In this document: positions 17,306 through 25,660 of the stretch, piece by piece
Layout: each line of letters opens with the position of its first letter
Numbering within the stretch: the stretch's first letter is position 1
Source: Candidatus Omnitrophota bacterium
GTDB taxonomy: Bacteria; Omnitrophota; Gorgyraeia; Duberdicusellales; 4484-171
Reading direction: 5' to 3'
NCBI GenBank assembly: GCA_003154195.1
Contig: PMCS01000004.1
Span: 1-38,191 of the forward strand
DNA length: 38,191 nucleotides
Notes under the pieces: generated by a model
The model's input: the letters and a program-made list of their open reading frames with translations, nothing else
The model's database searches: none
What the model was told of the DNA's origin: nothing
Made by a program: the position numbers and the translations under genes

Positions 17306-18559
17306 ATGAACAAAACAGTCTATATTATTCAAGCGCCGCCGCATTGGCTCAAAAACCCGCCTCTTTCGCTTGTCTATCTCAAAACCTATCTGCGTGATCA
17401 GGGCGCCGATGTCAAAGTGGTCGACCTCAATATGGCGCTCTTCCAACTATTCCGGCTCACCCCGCGCGAATGGCTGGCCCTGGACGAAAAGAGGGAAAAA
17501 AGTATTTTCGCTAAAGCGCATCGGGAGTTTAAACCGTTTTTTGATTTTTTTTACCGCGAGATCGCGGCGGCGGAATACATCGGCTTCTCTCTTTTCCGGC
17601 GTAACGCTCATTTTTCCTTCGCCCTGGCCGGGGAAATCAAGAAACGTTTTCCCGATAAAACCATCATCTACGGCGGCCCGCAGGTAATTTCCCTGGAAAA
17701 AGAAAATAAACTCGATAGCCGCGGAAGATGGGTCATCGGCGAAGGCGAAATACCGTTAGAAAAAATCACCGCCGGCGACAAGCAGGATATTTACCGTTTC
17801 GCCGAAATCGAAAATCTCGATACCCTCCCCTTTCTTGACTTCAACCCGTTAAACCTCAAAGCCTACTTGCCGGCCATACCGCTTTTATCATCGCGGGGAT
17901 GCCCCTACCGCTGCGGCTTTTGTTCGGAAAGGCTATTGGCAAAAAAATTCCGCTATCATTCGCCGGGTTATATGGCCGAACTGATAAAATCCCTGGCCCG
18001 CCGGCACACAATAAATAATTTTGTCTTTTGCGATTCGATGATAAATTTTCGCAATGACTGGCTGGCCGAACTTTGCGAGCGCCTCATCAACGAAGATATT
18101 AAAATCCACTGGGAAGCCCAGATGCGCGTCGACGATAATTTCACCCCCGCCCTGGCGGAGTTGATGCGCCGCAGCGGCTGCTTCAATTTATTCGTGGGGC
18201 TGGAAAGCGGGTGCGACAACACCCTGAAAAATATGAACAAAGGCTTTACCGCTGCCGCGGCGGCCGGATTTTTCCAAAAACTCAAAAAAGGAAACCTGAA
18301 CTTTGAGATCAGCCTGATCACAGGCTATCCCGGCGAAAAGGAAAGCGACTTCGCCGAAACCCTGGAATTTCTGGCGAAGAATAAAGAAAATATCCCTAAA
18401 ATCGCCCAGGTAAACCCCTTTGTGGATTATTTAGGCGAATATCCCGGGAAACACTTCCCCGGCCGGGATGGTAAAAAGCGGGTCAAAGCCGTCATGAAAT
18501 TTATCGAACGCGAAAAAATGAAATACACAAAAAGTTTTATTAACAATCTTTTTTATTGA
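17306..18559 (+). CDS. B12-binding-domain-type radical SAM protein
   Basis: 417 residues from the ATG at 17306 (MNKTVYIIQAPP). An upstream in-frame ATG at 17228 lies in repeat DNA and was rejected. The N-terminal domain (about 1-150) has the cobalamin-binding Rossmann order (PPLSLVYLKTYLRDQGADVKVVDLN), but I see no DxHxxG motif, so B12 may not be base-off bound. The radical SAM core starts at LLSSRGCPYRCGFCSE (CX3CX2C), then NNFVFCDSMINF, FVGLESGCDNTLKNMNKG and LITGYPGEKESDF. The substrate is unknown. It opens the only plus-strand block, ahead of an SPL-like protein. Confidence 0.9.
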   Translation: MNKTVYIIQAPPHWLKNPPLSLVYLKTYLRDQGADVKVVDLNMALFQLFRLTPREWLALDEKREKSIFAKAHREFKPFFDFFYREIAAAEYIGFSLFRRNAHFSFALAGEIKKRFPDKTIIYGGPQVISLEKENKLDSRGRWVIGEGEIPLEKITAGDKQDIYRFAEIENLDTLPFLDFNPLNLKAYLPAIPLLSSRGCPYRCGFCSERLLAKKFRYHSPGYMAELIKSLARRHTINNFVFCDSMINFRNDWLAELCERLINEDIKIHWEAQMRVDDNFTPALAELMRRSGCFNLFVGLESGCDNTLKNMNKGFTAAAAAGFFQKLKKGNLNFEISLITGYPGEKESDFAETLEFLAKNKENIPKIAQVNPFVDYLGEYPGKHFPGRDGKKRVKAVMKFIEREKMKYTKSFINNLFY

Positions 18560-18567
18560 AATCATTG

Positions 18568-18601
18568 TTTTATCCGTGATCGTCAGTGGCTAAAAAACAT
18601 A
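18568..18601. repeat. Family E repeat, short copy
   Basis: TTATCCGTGATCGTCAGTGGCTAAAAAA matches the ATCCGTG...CAGTG...GGC words of the other E copies (23190, 24390, 29713, 33682). It starts just after the radical SAM stop. Confidence 0.7.
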
Positions 18602-18647
18602 ATGAGGCATTGCACTGTCAATCAGCGGCAAAATTCTCTGGAATCTT

Positions 18648-19526
18648 ATGACTATAGAGTTAATCAATACGCAGAAGACCTTATCCCGCACCCAGATAAA
18701 ACTTGCCGATTACGCGATTAATCCTTATAAAGGGTGTGAATTCGGCTGCGCCTACTGCTACGCCCAAAAGAATAAAAACCTGCGCCGGGAAGGCAGCGCC
18801 AACCTGGGCGTCAAAATAAACGCGCCGGAAACCCTGGAAAAAGAATTGCGCTACAAAAATCCCCGACGGGTGCTTCTGGGCTCGACCACGGAATGTTTCC
18901 CCCGCGTCGAGCCTCAATACCGGGTGACCGAAAAAATACTGGAAATCCTGAACCGCAATTCAATCCCCTATACCATACTTACTAAATCGGACGTTATCAA
19001 CGGTTACCTTCATCTCATCCGGGAAAACCATCTTAATAAAATATACTTCACGTTTAATTTTGATTCCAATAAAATAATAAAAATATTCGAGAATAGCTCT
19101 CCGGATCTGGCGCGCCGCCAGGAAACGATTAAAAACATAATCGCCGGCGGAATAGACCTGCGCGTCCACGTCGGGCCATACATCCCCCGAATCTCCCACC
19201 TTGCCGGGATATTTTCGCTCATTCCCGCGAATGTCCAAGAGGTCGACGTCGAACTATACCACCACGAAATGGGTAATTTCCGGGAAATCCTGAAACGGGT
19301 AGAAGCTAACCTGCCGGCGGGAGACAAAGAAGAAATCAACCGGATATATAAAAACAAGCAAAACTACACCGCCTTCGCGCAGGCGTTGAAAGATGAACTT
19401 AAGGAATTAAAACAGGAATATCCTTTTAAGATATTCTATCTCGTCCCTGAATACGGCAAATTTTACACGCCGGAGATGGACTACGAATCCCCCCTACGGG
19501 ATGACAATTTTGCCGACAAGAGATAA
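18648..19526 (+). CDS. SPL-family radical SAM protein (Rv2578c-like)
   Basis: 292 residues. The N-terminal DYAINPYKGCEFGCAYCYA gives the cluster cysteines C30, C34 and C37. LLGSTTECFPRVEPQYRVT, YTILTKSDVINGYL and the later VHVGPYIPRI belong to the short 'SPL family radical SAM' group of COG1533. Members are common outside spore formers; their substrate is not known, and DNA or nucleotide repair is only suggested by kinship to spore photoproduct lyase. A second, longer SPL homologue lies 1.3 kb downstream on the same strand. Confidence 0.88.
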   Translation: MTIELINTQKTLSRTQIKLADYAINPYKGCEFGCAYCYAQKNKNLRREGSANLGVKINAPETLEKELRYKNPRRVLLGSTTECFPRVEPQYRVTEKILEILNRNSIPYTILTKSDVINGYLHLIRENHLNKIYFTFNFDSNKIIKIFENSSPDLARRQETIKNIIAGGIDLRVHVGPYIPRISHLAGIFSLIPANVQEVDVELYHHEMGNFREILKRVEANLPAGDKEEINRIYKNKQNYTAFAQALKDELKELKQEYPFKIFYLVPEYGKFYTPEMDYESPLRDDNFADKR

Positions 19527-19546
19527 AATAAAGATAAAAAAGAAGA

Positions 19547-19772
19547 CAAAACCGTTTTACCACCAAGGCACAAAGATTATAAATACGTAATTTCATTTTA
19601 AATTGTTCATTGACCATTTGCCATTTTAAATTTTTAAAAATGATAAATGTCCAATGCCCAATAATACTTTTAAAATAAATTAATCATTGGTTTTTGTGCC
19701 TTGGTGTCTTCTTAGCAAAACTTTTGGTTTTATTTTCTTAGTGTCTTGGTGGTAAAATCTTTATGGTTTTGT
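19547..19772. repeat. Composite repeat: family B nested in family A
   Basis: The A left arm (AAAACCGTTTTACCACCAAG) is followed by a full B unit (CATTTTAAATTGTTCATTGA ... TAAATTAATCATTGG) and then A right arms (TTTGTGCCTTGGTG and GTGTCTTGGTGGTAAAATC). The same order is found at 32982-33202, with the B unit in the same place. It fills the gap between the SPL-like and glycosyltransferase genes. Confidence 0.88.
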
Positions 19773-19805
19773 TACGGTATTTTATTTAAAAAAATATATC
19801 TTGAA

Positions 19806-20648
19806 ATGAAACCTTATCCATTTTTTTCGATAATCATACCCACATATAACCGCGCCGGGTTTTTAAAGATCGCCGTAGATTCGGTATTGGCACAAACCTA
19901 TACCGACTTTGAGATTATTATTGTCGATGACGGCTCCCGGGATGGTACCAAAAAAACCGCCGAAACCTATATCGATACCTCATCCGCTATACGTTATATA
20001 TATCAAGAAAATAAAGGCCCGGCAGCAGCACGCAATGCCGGCCTGGCGGCTGCCCAAGGCGAATGGATTTGCTTCCTTGATTCCGACGACCGCTTCCGCA
20101 TCAATAAACTGGCCGCAGCCAATGATTATATAAAAAAATATCCCGATTATAAAATTTTCCATACCGAAGAACTATGGTATCGCAACAGCGGATTACTGAC
20201 GCAAAGAGCTTGCCACAAAAAACCGCACGGCTTTGTCTTCCCGCAAGCGGTAAAGCTATGCTGTATCAGCATTTCCACTGCCGCCGCGCATAAAACCGTC
20301 TTTAGCTCTGTGGGCAATTTTGACGAATCCCTGCCGGCCTGCGAAGATTACGACTTCTGGCTGAGAGCAAGCGCGCGATACCCGGTATACCTGATCCCGC
20401 AATTTTTAACGATAAAAGAAGGCGGCCATAGCGACCAGCGTTCGAAACACTACCCGGCCATGGATAAATTCCGCATTTACTCGTTGACAAAAATACTGGA
20501 AAGTAATACTTTAGACAACGAACAGCACGGCGCTGCTCTTAGAGAACTAAAACGTAAATGCGCGATCTATATGCAGGGCGCGCAAAAACGGGGCAAAATA
20601 AGTGAGGCTGAACGGTGTAAAGAATTAATAGATAAATTAACTAAATAA
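19806..20648 (+). CDS. Family 2 glycosyltransferase
   Basis: 280 residues from the ATG at 19806 (MKPYPFFSIIIPTYNRAG); the in-frame ATG 60 bases upstream lies at the edge of a repeat. GT-A fold marks are VDSVLAQTYTDFEIIIVDDGSRDGT, AAARNAGLAAAQG, CFLDSDDRF (the metal-binding DxD-like site) and CEDYDFWLRAS. It transfers a sugar from an activated donor, perhaps to LPS or an exopolysaccharide; donor and acceptor are unknown. No membrane segment is seen. A family A repeat follows two bases after its stop. Confidence 0.9.
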   Translation: MKPYPFFSIIIPTYNRAGFLKIAVDSVLAQTYTDFEIIIVDDGSRDGTKKTAETYIDTSSAIRYIYQENKGPAAARNAGLAAAQGEWICFLDSDDRFRINKLAAANDYIKKYPDYKIFHTEELWYRNSGLLTQRACHKKPHGFVFPQAVKLCCISISTAAAHKTVFSSVGNFDESLPACEDYDFWLRASARYPVYLIPQFLTIKEGGHSDQRSKHYPAMDKFRIYSLTKILESNTLDNEQHGAALRELKRKCAIYMQGAQKRGKISEAERCKELIDKLTK

Positions 20649-20649
20649 T

Positions 20650-20826
20650 AAAAACCTAAAACTTACCACTAAGGCACCAAGAAAGATAAAAAAATATCAC
20701 GGAAAATTAATGCGCAAATTAAATATATTTCCATCAAGTTTGAAAATTTACTTTTCATGCCTTAGTGTCTTTGTGCCTTAGTCCCCTTCGGGGAGGCTTT
20801 GCACTGGTAAATCTTTTGGTTTTACT
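20650..20826. repeat. Family A palindromic repeat
   Basis: The left arm is AAAACCTAAAACTTACCACTAAGGCACC and the right arm runs TGCCTTAGTGTC, GTGCCTTAGTCC to ATCTTTTGGTTTTAC. A small insertion CCCCTTCGGGGAGGC hairpin sits in the right arm. The repeat ends directly against the ATG at 20827. Confidence 0.85.
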
Positions 20827-22206
20827 ATGGAAAACCCGATCAAAACCCTTATCGAAACGGAATTCGGTTTCCGGCTCAACCAGAACCAATGGCGGGATAT
20901 CGAATGCCTACTGCTTGAGATTATGCGGCGCGACCGCTCCTCGCCGGAGGAAATCGTTAAATACCTGAAAGAAAAATCCCGGGCGCAAAAGCATTGCGGC
21001 CGGGAAAAATTCTTCTATCTGAAAAAAACCCTCATCGAAAAACGTTTTCCCCTTACCTCGGCAACCGCTAAAATCGGCGCGAAAGACCTATTCCTGCCCA
21101 AACAGCGCCCGGCATTAGCGGATAACTGGCAAACGCAGAAAATATTCAAACCCCTGAAAATATTTATTGAAAAATCGGTTAAAGACAGCGAGCTGGCCGC
21201 TGACTTTAAAAAACATTTCCCCGGTGTTGCGGTAGAAGAAATCGATCAATACGGCTCCTATCTGAAAAAAGAAAAATTTAATCTCGGATTGCTTAAAAAA
21301 CCGCTGGCCTTTATCGTAAAAGAAGGCTGGGATTTTATTAAACCATGCCCCTGCACCAGCGGGCATTTAGGCTGCGGTTACTGGATACTGAACCTTGGTT
21401 TCGGCTGCCCGTTCGATTGCTCCTACTGTTTCTTGCAAATCTACACTAATTTTCCCGGAATAATCCTACCGGCTAATCTTGACGATTTCTTTACCCAATT
21501 CGACACGTTCCATAAAAAATTGCAGGCACCGATACGGCTGGGTACGGGAGAATTCTGCGATTCGCTCGCCCTCGACCACATCACCGGGTATTCCCGGAAA
21601 CTTATCCCCTATTTCCGGGATAAAAACGTAATCTTTGAGTTAAAAACAAAAAGCAACAATATAAAAAACCTTCTGGAGATCAATCCTCCCGCCAATATCG
21701 TTATCTCCTGGTCGCTCAATCCCCAGCCGCTCATCACCGTTGAAGAGATTTCTGTAGCTGATTTAGCCCAACGCCTGGAAGCGGCAAAACAAATACAGGA
21801 TAAAGGGTATAAAATCGGTTTTCATTTCGATCCGGTAATATTTTACCCGGGATGGCAGGACGCCTATAAAGAATTAATCCGCCTGCTCTACTCCCGGCTT
21901 AAACCGCCGTTCGCCTGGATCAGTATCGGGACCCTGCGCGGCACGCGGGAATTAAAAATCGCCTCACAATTGCGCTTTCCCCAAAGCGATATTTTTTACG
22001 GGGAACTGCTCCCCGGCGAAGATAAAAAATTACGTTATCCGCAATTTTTACGTAAGGAAATTTATAAAAATATGGTACAATGGATTAGGCGATACGACAA
22101 ACAAACGCCGGTTTACCTGTGTATGGAAAACGCGGATAACTGGCGGGTAATCGGGGATGGATTCAGCGCGCCGGGCAAAATCGAACAATACTTGATTAAA
22201 TGCTAA
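20827..22206 (+). CDS. Spore photoproduct lyase-like radical SAM protein with N-terminal extension
   Basis: 459 residues; B. subtilis SPL has about 340. Residues 1 to about 90 form an alpha-helical extension with no match I know. The SPL core has GFGCPFDCSYCFLQ (cluster cysteines C194, C198, C201), RLGTGEFCDSLALDHIT, FELKTKS, WSLNPQ, RLEAAKQIQDKGYKIGFHFDP and GWQDAYKELI. C244 in GEFCDS lies near where the hydrogen-donor cysteine (C141) falls in B. subtilis SPL; the exact alignment needs checking. A radical-based DNA or nucleic acid repair role is possible, yet no sporulation genes are seen. Its stop overlaps the DgkA-like start by 7 bases. Confidence 0.88.
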   Translation: MENPIKTLIETEFGFRLNQNQWRDIECLLLEIMRRDRSSPEEIVKYLKEKSRAQKHCGREKFFYLKKTLIEKRFPLTSATAKIGAKDLFLPKQRPALADNWQTQKIFKPLKIFIEKSVKDSELAADFKKHFPGVAVEEIDQYGSYLKKEKFNLGLLKKPLAFIVKEGWDFIKPCPCTSGHLGCGYWILNLGFGCPFDCSYCFLQIYTNFPGIILPANLDDFFTQFDTFHKKLQAPIRLGTGEFCDSLALDHITGYSRKLIPYFRDKNVIFELKTKSNNIKNLLEINPPANIVISWSLNPQPLITVEEISVADLAQRLEAAKQIQDKGYKIGFHFDPVIFYPGWQDAYKELIRLLYSRLKPPFAWISIGTLRGTRELKIASQLRFPQSDIFYGELLPGEDKKLRYPQFLRKEIYKNMVQWIRRYDKQTPVYLCMENADNWRVIGDGFSAPGKIEQYLIKC

Positions 22207-22583
22207 AAAAACTCTGGCAGCATAACAATATGTGGGATAGTTTTAAGGCAGCGTGCGAAGGGCTATGGATCGTCCTGCGCACCGAACGCAATGCCGGCAT
22301 TATTGCCGTCATCGGCATCGGCGTATTGACCGCCGGGTTTATCCTGGAAGTTTCTAAAATCGAATTTATGTTCCTGCTCATCATGGTCACGTTTGTATTT
22401 TTATGCGAAGTATTTAACACCCTTGCGGAAAGCATCCTCGACATGATCCAGCCGGAAACCGACCCTCACGTCAAAATATTAAAAGACATCTCCTCCGCCG
22501 CGGTATTACTCGCCTCCTTAAGCTCATTAGCCATCGGAATAATCATCTTTTCTCCGAAAATCCTGGCGCTATTGAAACATTAA
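22200..22583 (+). CDS. Diacylglycerol kinase/undecaprenol kinase (DgkA family)
   Basis: 127 residues, membrane protein with three hydrophobic helices (about 34-54, 58-78 and 100-120). The family signature is present: SFKAACEGLW, then EVFNTLAESILDMI and KILKDISSAAVLLA (acidic ATP/Mg ligands and the KD of the catalytic loop). It phosphorylates diacylglycerol or undecaprenol; the lipid cannot be told from sequence. Start 7 bases before the stop of the SPL-like gene indicates co-translation. An alternative start is the Met at residue 11. Confidence 0.93.
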   Translation: MLKKLWQHNNMWDSFKAACEGLWIVLRTERNAGIIAVIGIGVLTAGFILEVSKIEFMFLLIMVTFVFLCEVFNTLAESILDMIQPETDPHVKILKDISSAAVLLASLSSLAIGIIIFSPKILALLKH

Positions 22584-22744
22584 CCGGAAACCTATTTTTA
22601 GCTGGAAAGTACATCCACTAACGGGCGGGGTATCGCGGATTTTTTTGCGGCCATAGCCAAAGCAGTGAGTTGTATTACTCCAGGCTCAATAAGCGTTTGC
22701 GCGGGTATCTGCCGCGGTCATAAAAACAATTTTTCGCTTATTAT

Positions 22745-23122
22745 CTATTTCTTGCCTAAAACATTCTTGACCCGTTTGATCAATTCTTTATCCTCAAAAG
22801 GCTTGGTGATATAATCTACCGCTCCGCCCTCGATGATGGTATCGGTGATGGCTTCCTTATCCTGCACCGCAGTCAGCATAATGACCGGGGTAAACATCGT
22901 CCCATCTTCTTCTCTCAGTTTCCGGAGAACGGCTTTGCCGTCCATGCCGGGCATCCTTATATCCAGGATGATCAAGGATGGCTTTTCTTCTTTTGCCTTC
23001 TTGAGCGCCAATTCGCCGTTGTTAGCGGAGACAACTTCATAATTCTCGCGTTTGAGCAAAGTTTCCAGCGCCTTTAAGAATTTCAGCTCGTCATCGACGA
23101 TTAAGATTTTTGTCTTAGTCAT
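22745..23122 (-). CDS. Stand-alone response regulator receiver (CheY-like)
   Basis: 125 residues, a single receiver domain. Acidic pocket D10/D11 (IVDDE), phospho-acceptor D54 (IILDIRMPGMDG), T84 (MLTAV) and K107 (YITKPFED) are all present. No output domain and no neighbouring histidine kinase are seen, so it is an orphan in this window. It converges with the DgkA-like gene; the 161-base gap between them holds no feature I recognise. Confidence 0.95.
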   Translation of the reverse strand: MTKTKILIVDDELKFLKALETLLKRENYEVVSANNGELALKKAKEEKPSLIILDIRMPGMDGKAVLRKLREEDGTMFTPVIMLTAVQDKEAITDTIIEGGAVDYITKPFEDKELIKRVKNVLGKK

Positions 23123-23189
23123 ATTTTCTCCTTTCTTCGTAAATTATAGAGGCCATCTCTATAAGCAATTGGATTTAACACCGAAACAA

Positions 23190-23292
23190 TTAATCCGTGT
23201 TCATCAGTGACAATCCGTGGCAAAAAATTGTCATGTTTTTTATTAATTCTCAATTATAAAATCCGATTAATCTGAGCAATCTGTGGACAATG
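23190..23292. repeat. Family E repeat
   Basis: TTAATCCGTGTTCATCAGTG, ACAATCCGTGGCAAAAAATT, then an AT-rich centre and AATCTGAGCAATCTGTGGACAA. The last phrase recurs near 33690 and 33835. It fills the gap between the beta-repeat gene and the receiver gene. Confidence 0.75.
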
Positions 23293-23301
23293 TATTTTTT
23301 A

Positions 23302-24318
23302 TCACCACAAAATAGCCACACCGCCCTCGGCTTTTAATTCCTTCCCGTCCCGGGAAAGGCGCAGGAAGGCTTTTGCTTGGTCGTCCCAGAAATCGCGGTT
23401 AAAGGCAACCGACGCGCCGATCGGCTTGCCGGTTTTAGCCCGCAATTCAAAGGTTATTTCGTCATTCGCGTCCAGGTTGGCGCTCGCGCCGAAAGTAACA
23501 GCTTTCACGCCGGCCGCGCCGTAATCGATATCAAAGGAGATGCTCCCTTTCTTTTCGATTTTCCAGGCCCCGTACAGGGACAGGACGTAAACTTTATCCA
23601 GCTTCGCCTGGATACCGATACCCAATTGATATTTAATCACGCCGTCTTTACCGACGAGGCTGGGGCTTTGCATCTGGGCTTTGAAGGAAAAGAGCGATGG
23701 GCCGGACAAATTTAAAATATATACCAGCCGGTCTTGGCCGGTGATATCCCAATACCCCTTAAAGATAAGGGTTCTTTCGCTTTTCGGTTTACGCTTAAGA
23801 TAGGTCTTGGTATAGCGGTAAACCAGCTGATTGTTTTCGCCAGCCTGCCACTCCCCTTCAAAGGTAAGAATATCGTAGGCCGATTCGGATTTTTTTACCC
23901 GAAAACAGATACGGTTGGCCTCATCGGCCTGCCAGGCTCCGGCAAGCTGTAAAAGTTTTATTGTTTCCGTGCCGTCTTTACTCTTTGCCGCCACGGTTAC
24001 GCTTAAAGCATTAGAGCTTGTATCGATTATTTCGCACTCAATGGTTATAGCATCCCCTTTGAAAAGGTTATGGTTTTTTATCCCGGATAATACCAGATTA
24101 TGCGCGGCATCCAGCGACCAGGTTCCTTCGAAAGTGATTTTATCGGGGAGGCGGTATTTTTTCTTAAAAACCGGCGGCTCATCGACCGTGTAAACAAGCC
24201 GGTTGCGTTTATCAATCACAAATTTACCATCGACCGGTATTTCTGCCACAGGCCGGCCTTTCTGGGGGATTAAAATGGCGAGAAAGTTATTTTTAACTAG
24301 ATATCGGTGTTTTTTCAT
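23302..24318 (-). CDS. Beta-hairpin repeat protein of unknown function
   Basis: 338 residues, no signal peptide and no membrane segment. About six repeats share the form aromatic/L-x-F-x-G-x-W...N-x-LVY: ITFEGTWSLDAAHNLVL, LQLAGAWQADEANRICF, LTFEGEWQAGENNQLVY, LIFKGYWDITGQDRLVY, LSLYGAWKIEKKGSISF and VTFGASANLDANDEITF. Each unit looks like two or three beta strands, so the whole may form a beta-solenoid or beta-barrel-like surface. Function is unknown; I do not assign a family. The start ATG overlaps the stop of a short upstream remnant as TAATG, suggesting translational coupling once existed. The PLD-like gene lies upstream on the same strand. Confidence 0.8.
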   Translation of the reverse strand: MKKHRYLVKNNFLAILIPQKGRPVAEIPVDGKFVIDKRNRLVYTVDEPPVFKKKYRLPDKITFEGTWSLDAAHNLVLSGIKNHNLFKGDAITIECEIIDTSSNALSVTVAAKSKDGTETIKLLQLAGAWQADEANRICFRVKKSESAYDILTFEGEWQAGENNQLVYRYTKTYLKRKPKSERTLIFKGYWDITGQDRLVYILNLSGPSLFSFKAQMQSPSLVGKDGVIKYQLGIGIQAKLDKVYVLSLYGAWKIEKKGSISFDIDYGAAGVKAVTFGASANLDANDEITFELRAKTGKPIGASVAFNRDFWDDQAKAFLRLSRDGKELKAEGGVAILW

Positions 24319-24383
24319 TATCCCGTTTTGATTTCAATCTTACCTAATCTATATTGTAATTTTTTCCCGAATTTCCAAACTTT
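24318..24383 (-). pseudogene. 3' remnant of a small gene, related in its end to the 52-aa ORF
   Basis: This is an open stretch of 21 codons without any start, reading KVWKFGKKLQYRLGKIEIKT plus G and stop. Its last residues (LGKIEIK) equal the end of the intact 52-residue ORF at 25777-25935 (LGKIEIKPE). Upstream the frame is closed by a stop within a family E repeat at 24390-24433. The stop overlaps the next ATG (TAATG). I infer a paralogue truncated by repeat insertion or decay; chance similarity is possible. Confidence 0.4.
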
Positions 24384-24389
24384 CTAAAT

Positions 24390-24433
24390 CTTATCCGTGC
24401 TCAATCCGTGTTTATCCGTGGCAAAAAATTTTT
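24390..24433. repeat. Family E repeat, short copy
   Basis: CTTATCCGTGCTCAATCCGT followed by GTTTATCCGTGGCAAAAAAT lies between the PLD-like gene and the remnant at 24318-24383. It overlaps the stop codon region of the PLD-like gene. Confidence 0.72.
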
Positions 24434-25616
24434 AGGGAAAAATGCCCCTTTTTTTCAGCAACAGCATCTTATACACATTAGCCTTCCGGTTGGAAAAATC
24501 GGGCGGGGTTGGCTTGTCGCGGGTAATCTCAATCACGCCTTTCCCTTCCAATTCCAATAGCCCCAGGGAAATGGTCGTATCGCTGATCCCGTAGAGTTTT
24601 GCCATATCCTGCTGGCTGCGAAACCAGAAGGGGTATTTGGTAGAACGACCGGCTTCGTAGAGGCAGATGAGATACATATATTTCGCCCGCGTAGAAAGTT
24701 TAGCCGGATAGCCATATTCCCAATAGGCGTAAGGAACCAATATCGATTTATCCGGAGACGGATTGTCATTAAACGAAACAATACTTTTTTTATACTGGAT
24801 AAGCCCGGAATGGCCCAGGCGTGCCAGGGAATGGCGGACCCGCTCATAAAAATACTGATGAACATCGCGATAGCGGCCTAAATTTTGCGGGGCGGCATAG
24901 CCCATTTCCTTAGCCAAGGCGTCATAATCGACCGCAAGCGTGTCAGCGGGGCTTTTGGGACGCGTTTTAAGCAGAAGCAGATAAAGGTCAAGCTGCTTAT
25001 CCGCATCGTCATGGATAAGGCGGCGGCCGGTTTTCGGCGAGAGTAAAAAATCAGCGGGGACCGCCACCCCTTCGGCAGCGGGGATAAAGATGTCGGTTTT
25101 TTGTAAAGGAATAGCCGCGACGTATTTTTCAAACGCGGCGGCATCCGGCCGGGAATCCTCAAATGACGTAGCCTCATAGTTATCTTCGAACGCTGCCCGC
25201 GACCAGTTGGCGCTGCCCAGAAAAAGATAGCGGCCGTCGACGGCAACGCCCTTGGCGTGCAAAAGATTGGACGGCGTATCGAAATATACTTCAATACCGC
25301 CCTGTTTTAATTTCTGGTAAGCCGGGCGGTTTTCGGCAAGTTTCGAATCTTCCATGATAACCCTGACCTTTACCCCGCGCTTTATTGCCGCGGCTAAATC
25401 GTCGGTTAACTCGTTAACCGGCCCCTGGCCTTCCGGTTCAAGGATAATAAAATACATCGCGACGACAATTGAATTTTCGGCGCGGGAAAAATATTGGTGA
25501 AGGGTATCGGAATAGTCTTTGCCGAAAAGCACCCCGGCGAAAGAATTCAGAGGGCAGGCGATAAAAGCGAAAAGCAGGATAAGGGCGAAAAATATTCTTT
25601 TAATTTTCAACACCAT
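24432..25616 (-). CDS. Secreted PLD-like protein with one HKD motif and a winged-helix-like C-terminus
   Basis: 394 residues. The signal peptide spans 1 to about 27; FIAC at 18-21 might be a weak lipobox. The PLD-like domain (about 30-170) has one HKD motif, H120-K122-D127 in LLHAKGVAVD, followed by FLGSANWS, the form found in Nuc-type phosphodiesterases that dimerise to build the active site. The C-terminal half (about 205-394) contains FRSQQDMAKLYGISDTTISLGLLELEGKGV (330-361), which reads as a winged helix-turn-helix; 225-275 may be a second one. A DNA-binding fold behind a signal peptide is odd. The ribosome site AAGGAG is good. Nuclease or phospholipase activity is inferred from the family. 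Confidence 0.85.
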   Translation of the reverse strand: MVLKIKRIFFALILLFAFIACPLNSFAGVLFGKDYSDTLHQYFSRAENSIVVAMYFIILEPEGQGPVNELTDDLAAAIKRGVKVRVIMEDSKLAENRPAYQKLKQGGIEVYFDTPSNLLHAKGVAVDGRYLFLGSANWSRAAFEDNYEATSFEDSRPDAAAFEKYVAAIPLQKTDIFIPAAEGVAVPADFLLSPKTGRRLIHDDADKQLDLYLLLLKTRPKSPADTLAVDYDALAKEMGYAAPQNLGRYRDVHQYFYERVRHSLARLGHSGLIQYKKSIVSFNDNPSPDKSILVPYAYWEYGYPAKLSTRAKYMYLICLYEAGRSTKYPFWFRSQQDMAKLYGISDTTISLGLLELEGKGVIEITRDKPTPPDFSNRKANVYKMLLLKKRGIFP

Positions 25617-25660
25617 GCGTTATTCTCCTTCGCCGAATACACCGCGGCTTACTAAAGATT

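Noticed and set aside
19547-20826. CRISPR array suggested by repeated phrases
   Set aside because: The repeats are palindromic, irregularly spaced and have no uniform spacers; no cas genes are nearby.
22584-22744. Possible small gene or RNA in the convergent gap
   Set aside because: No frame with a ribosome site and no convincing hairpin were found.
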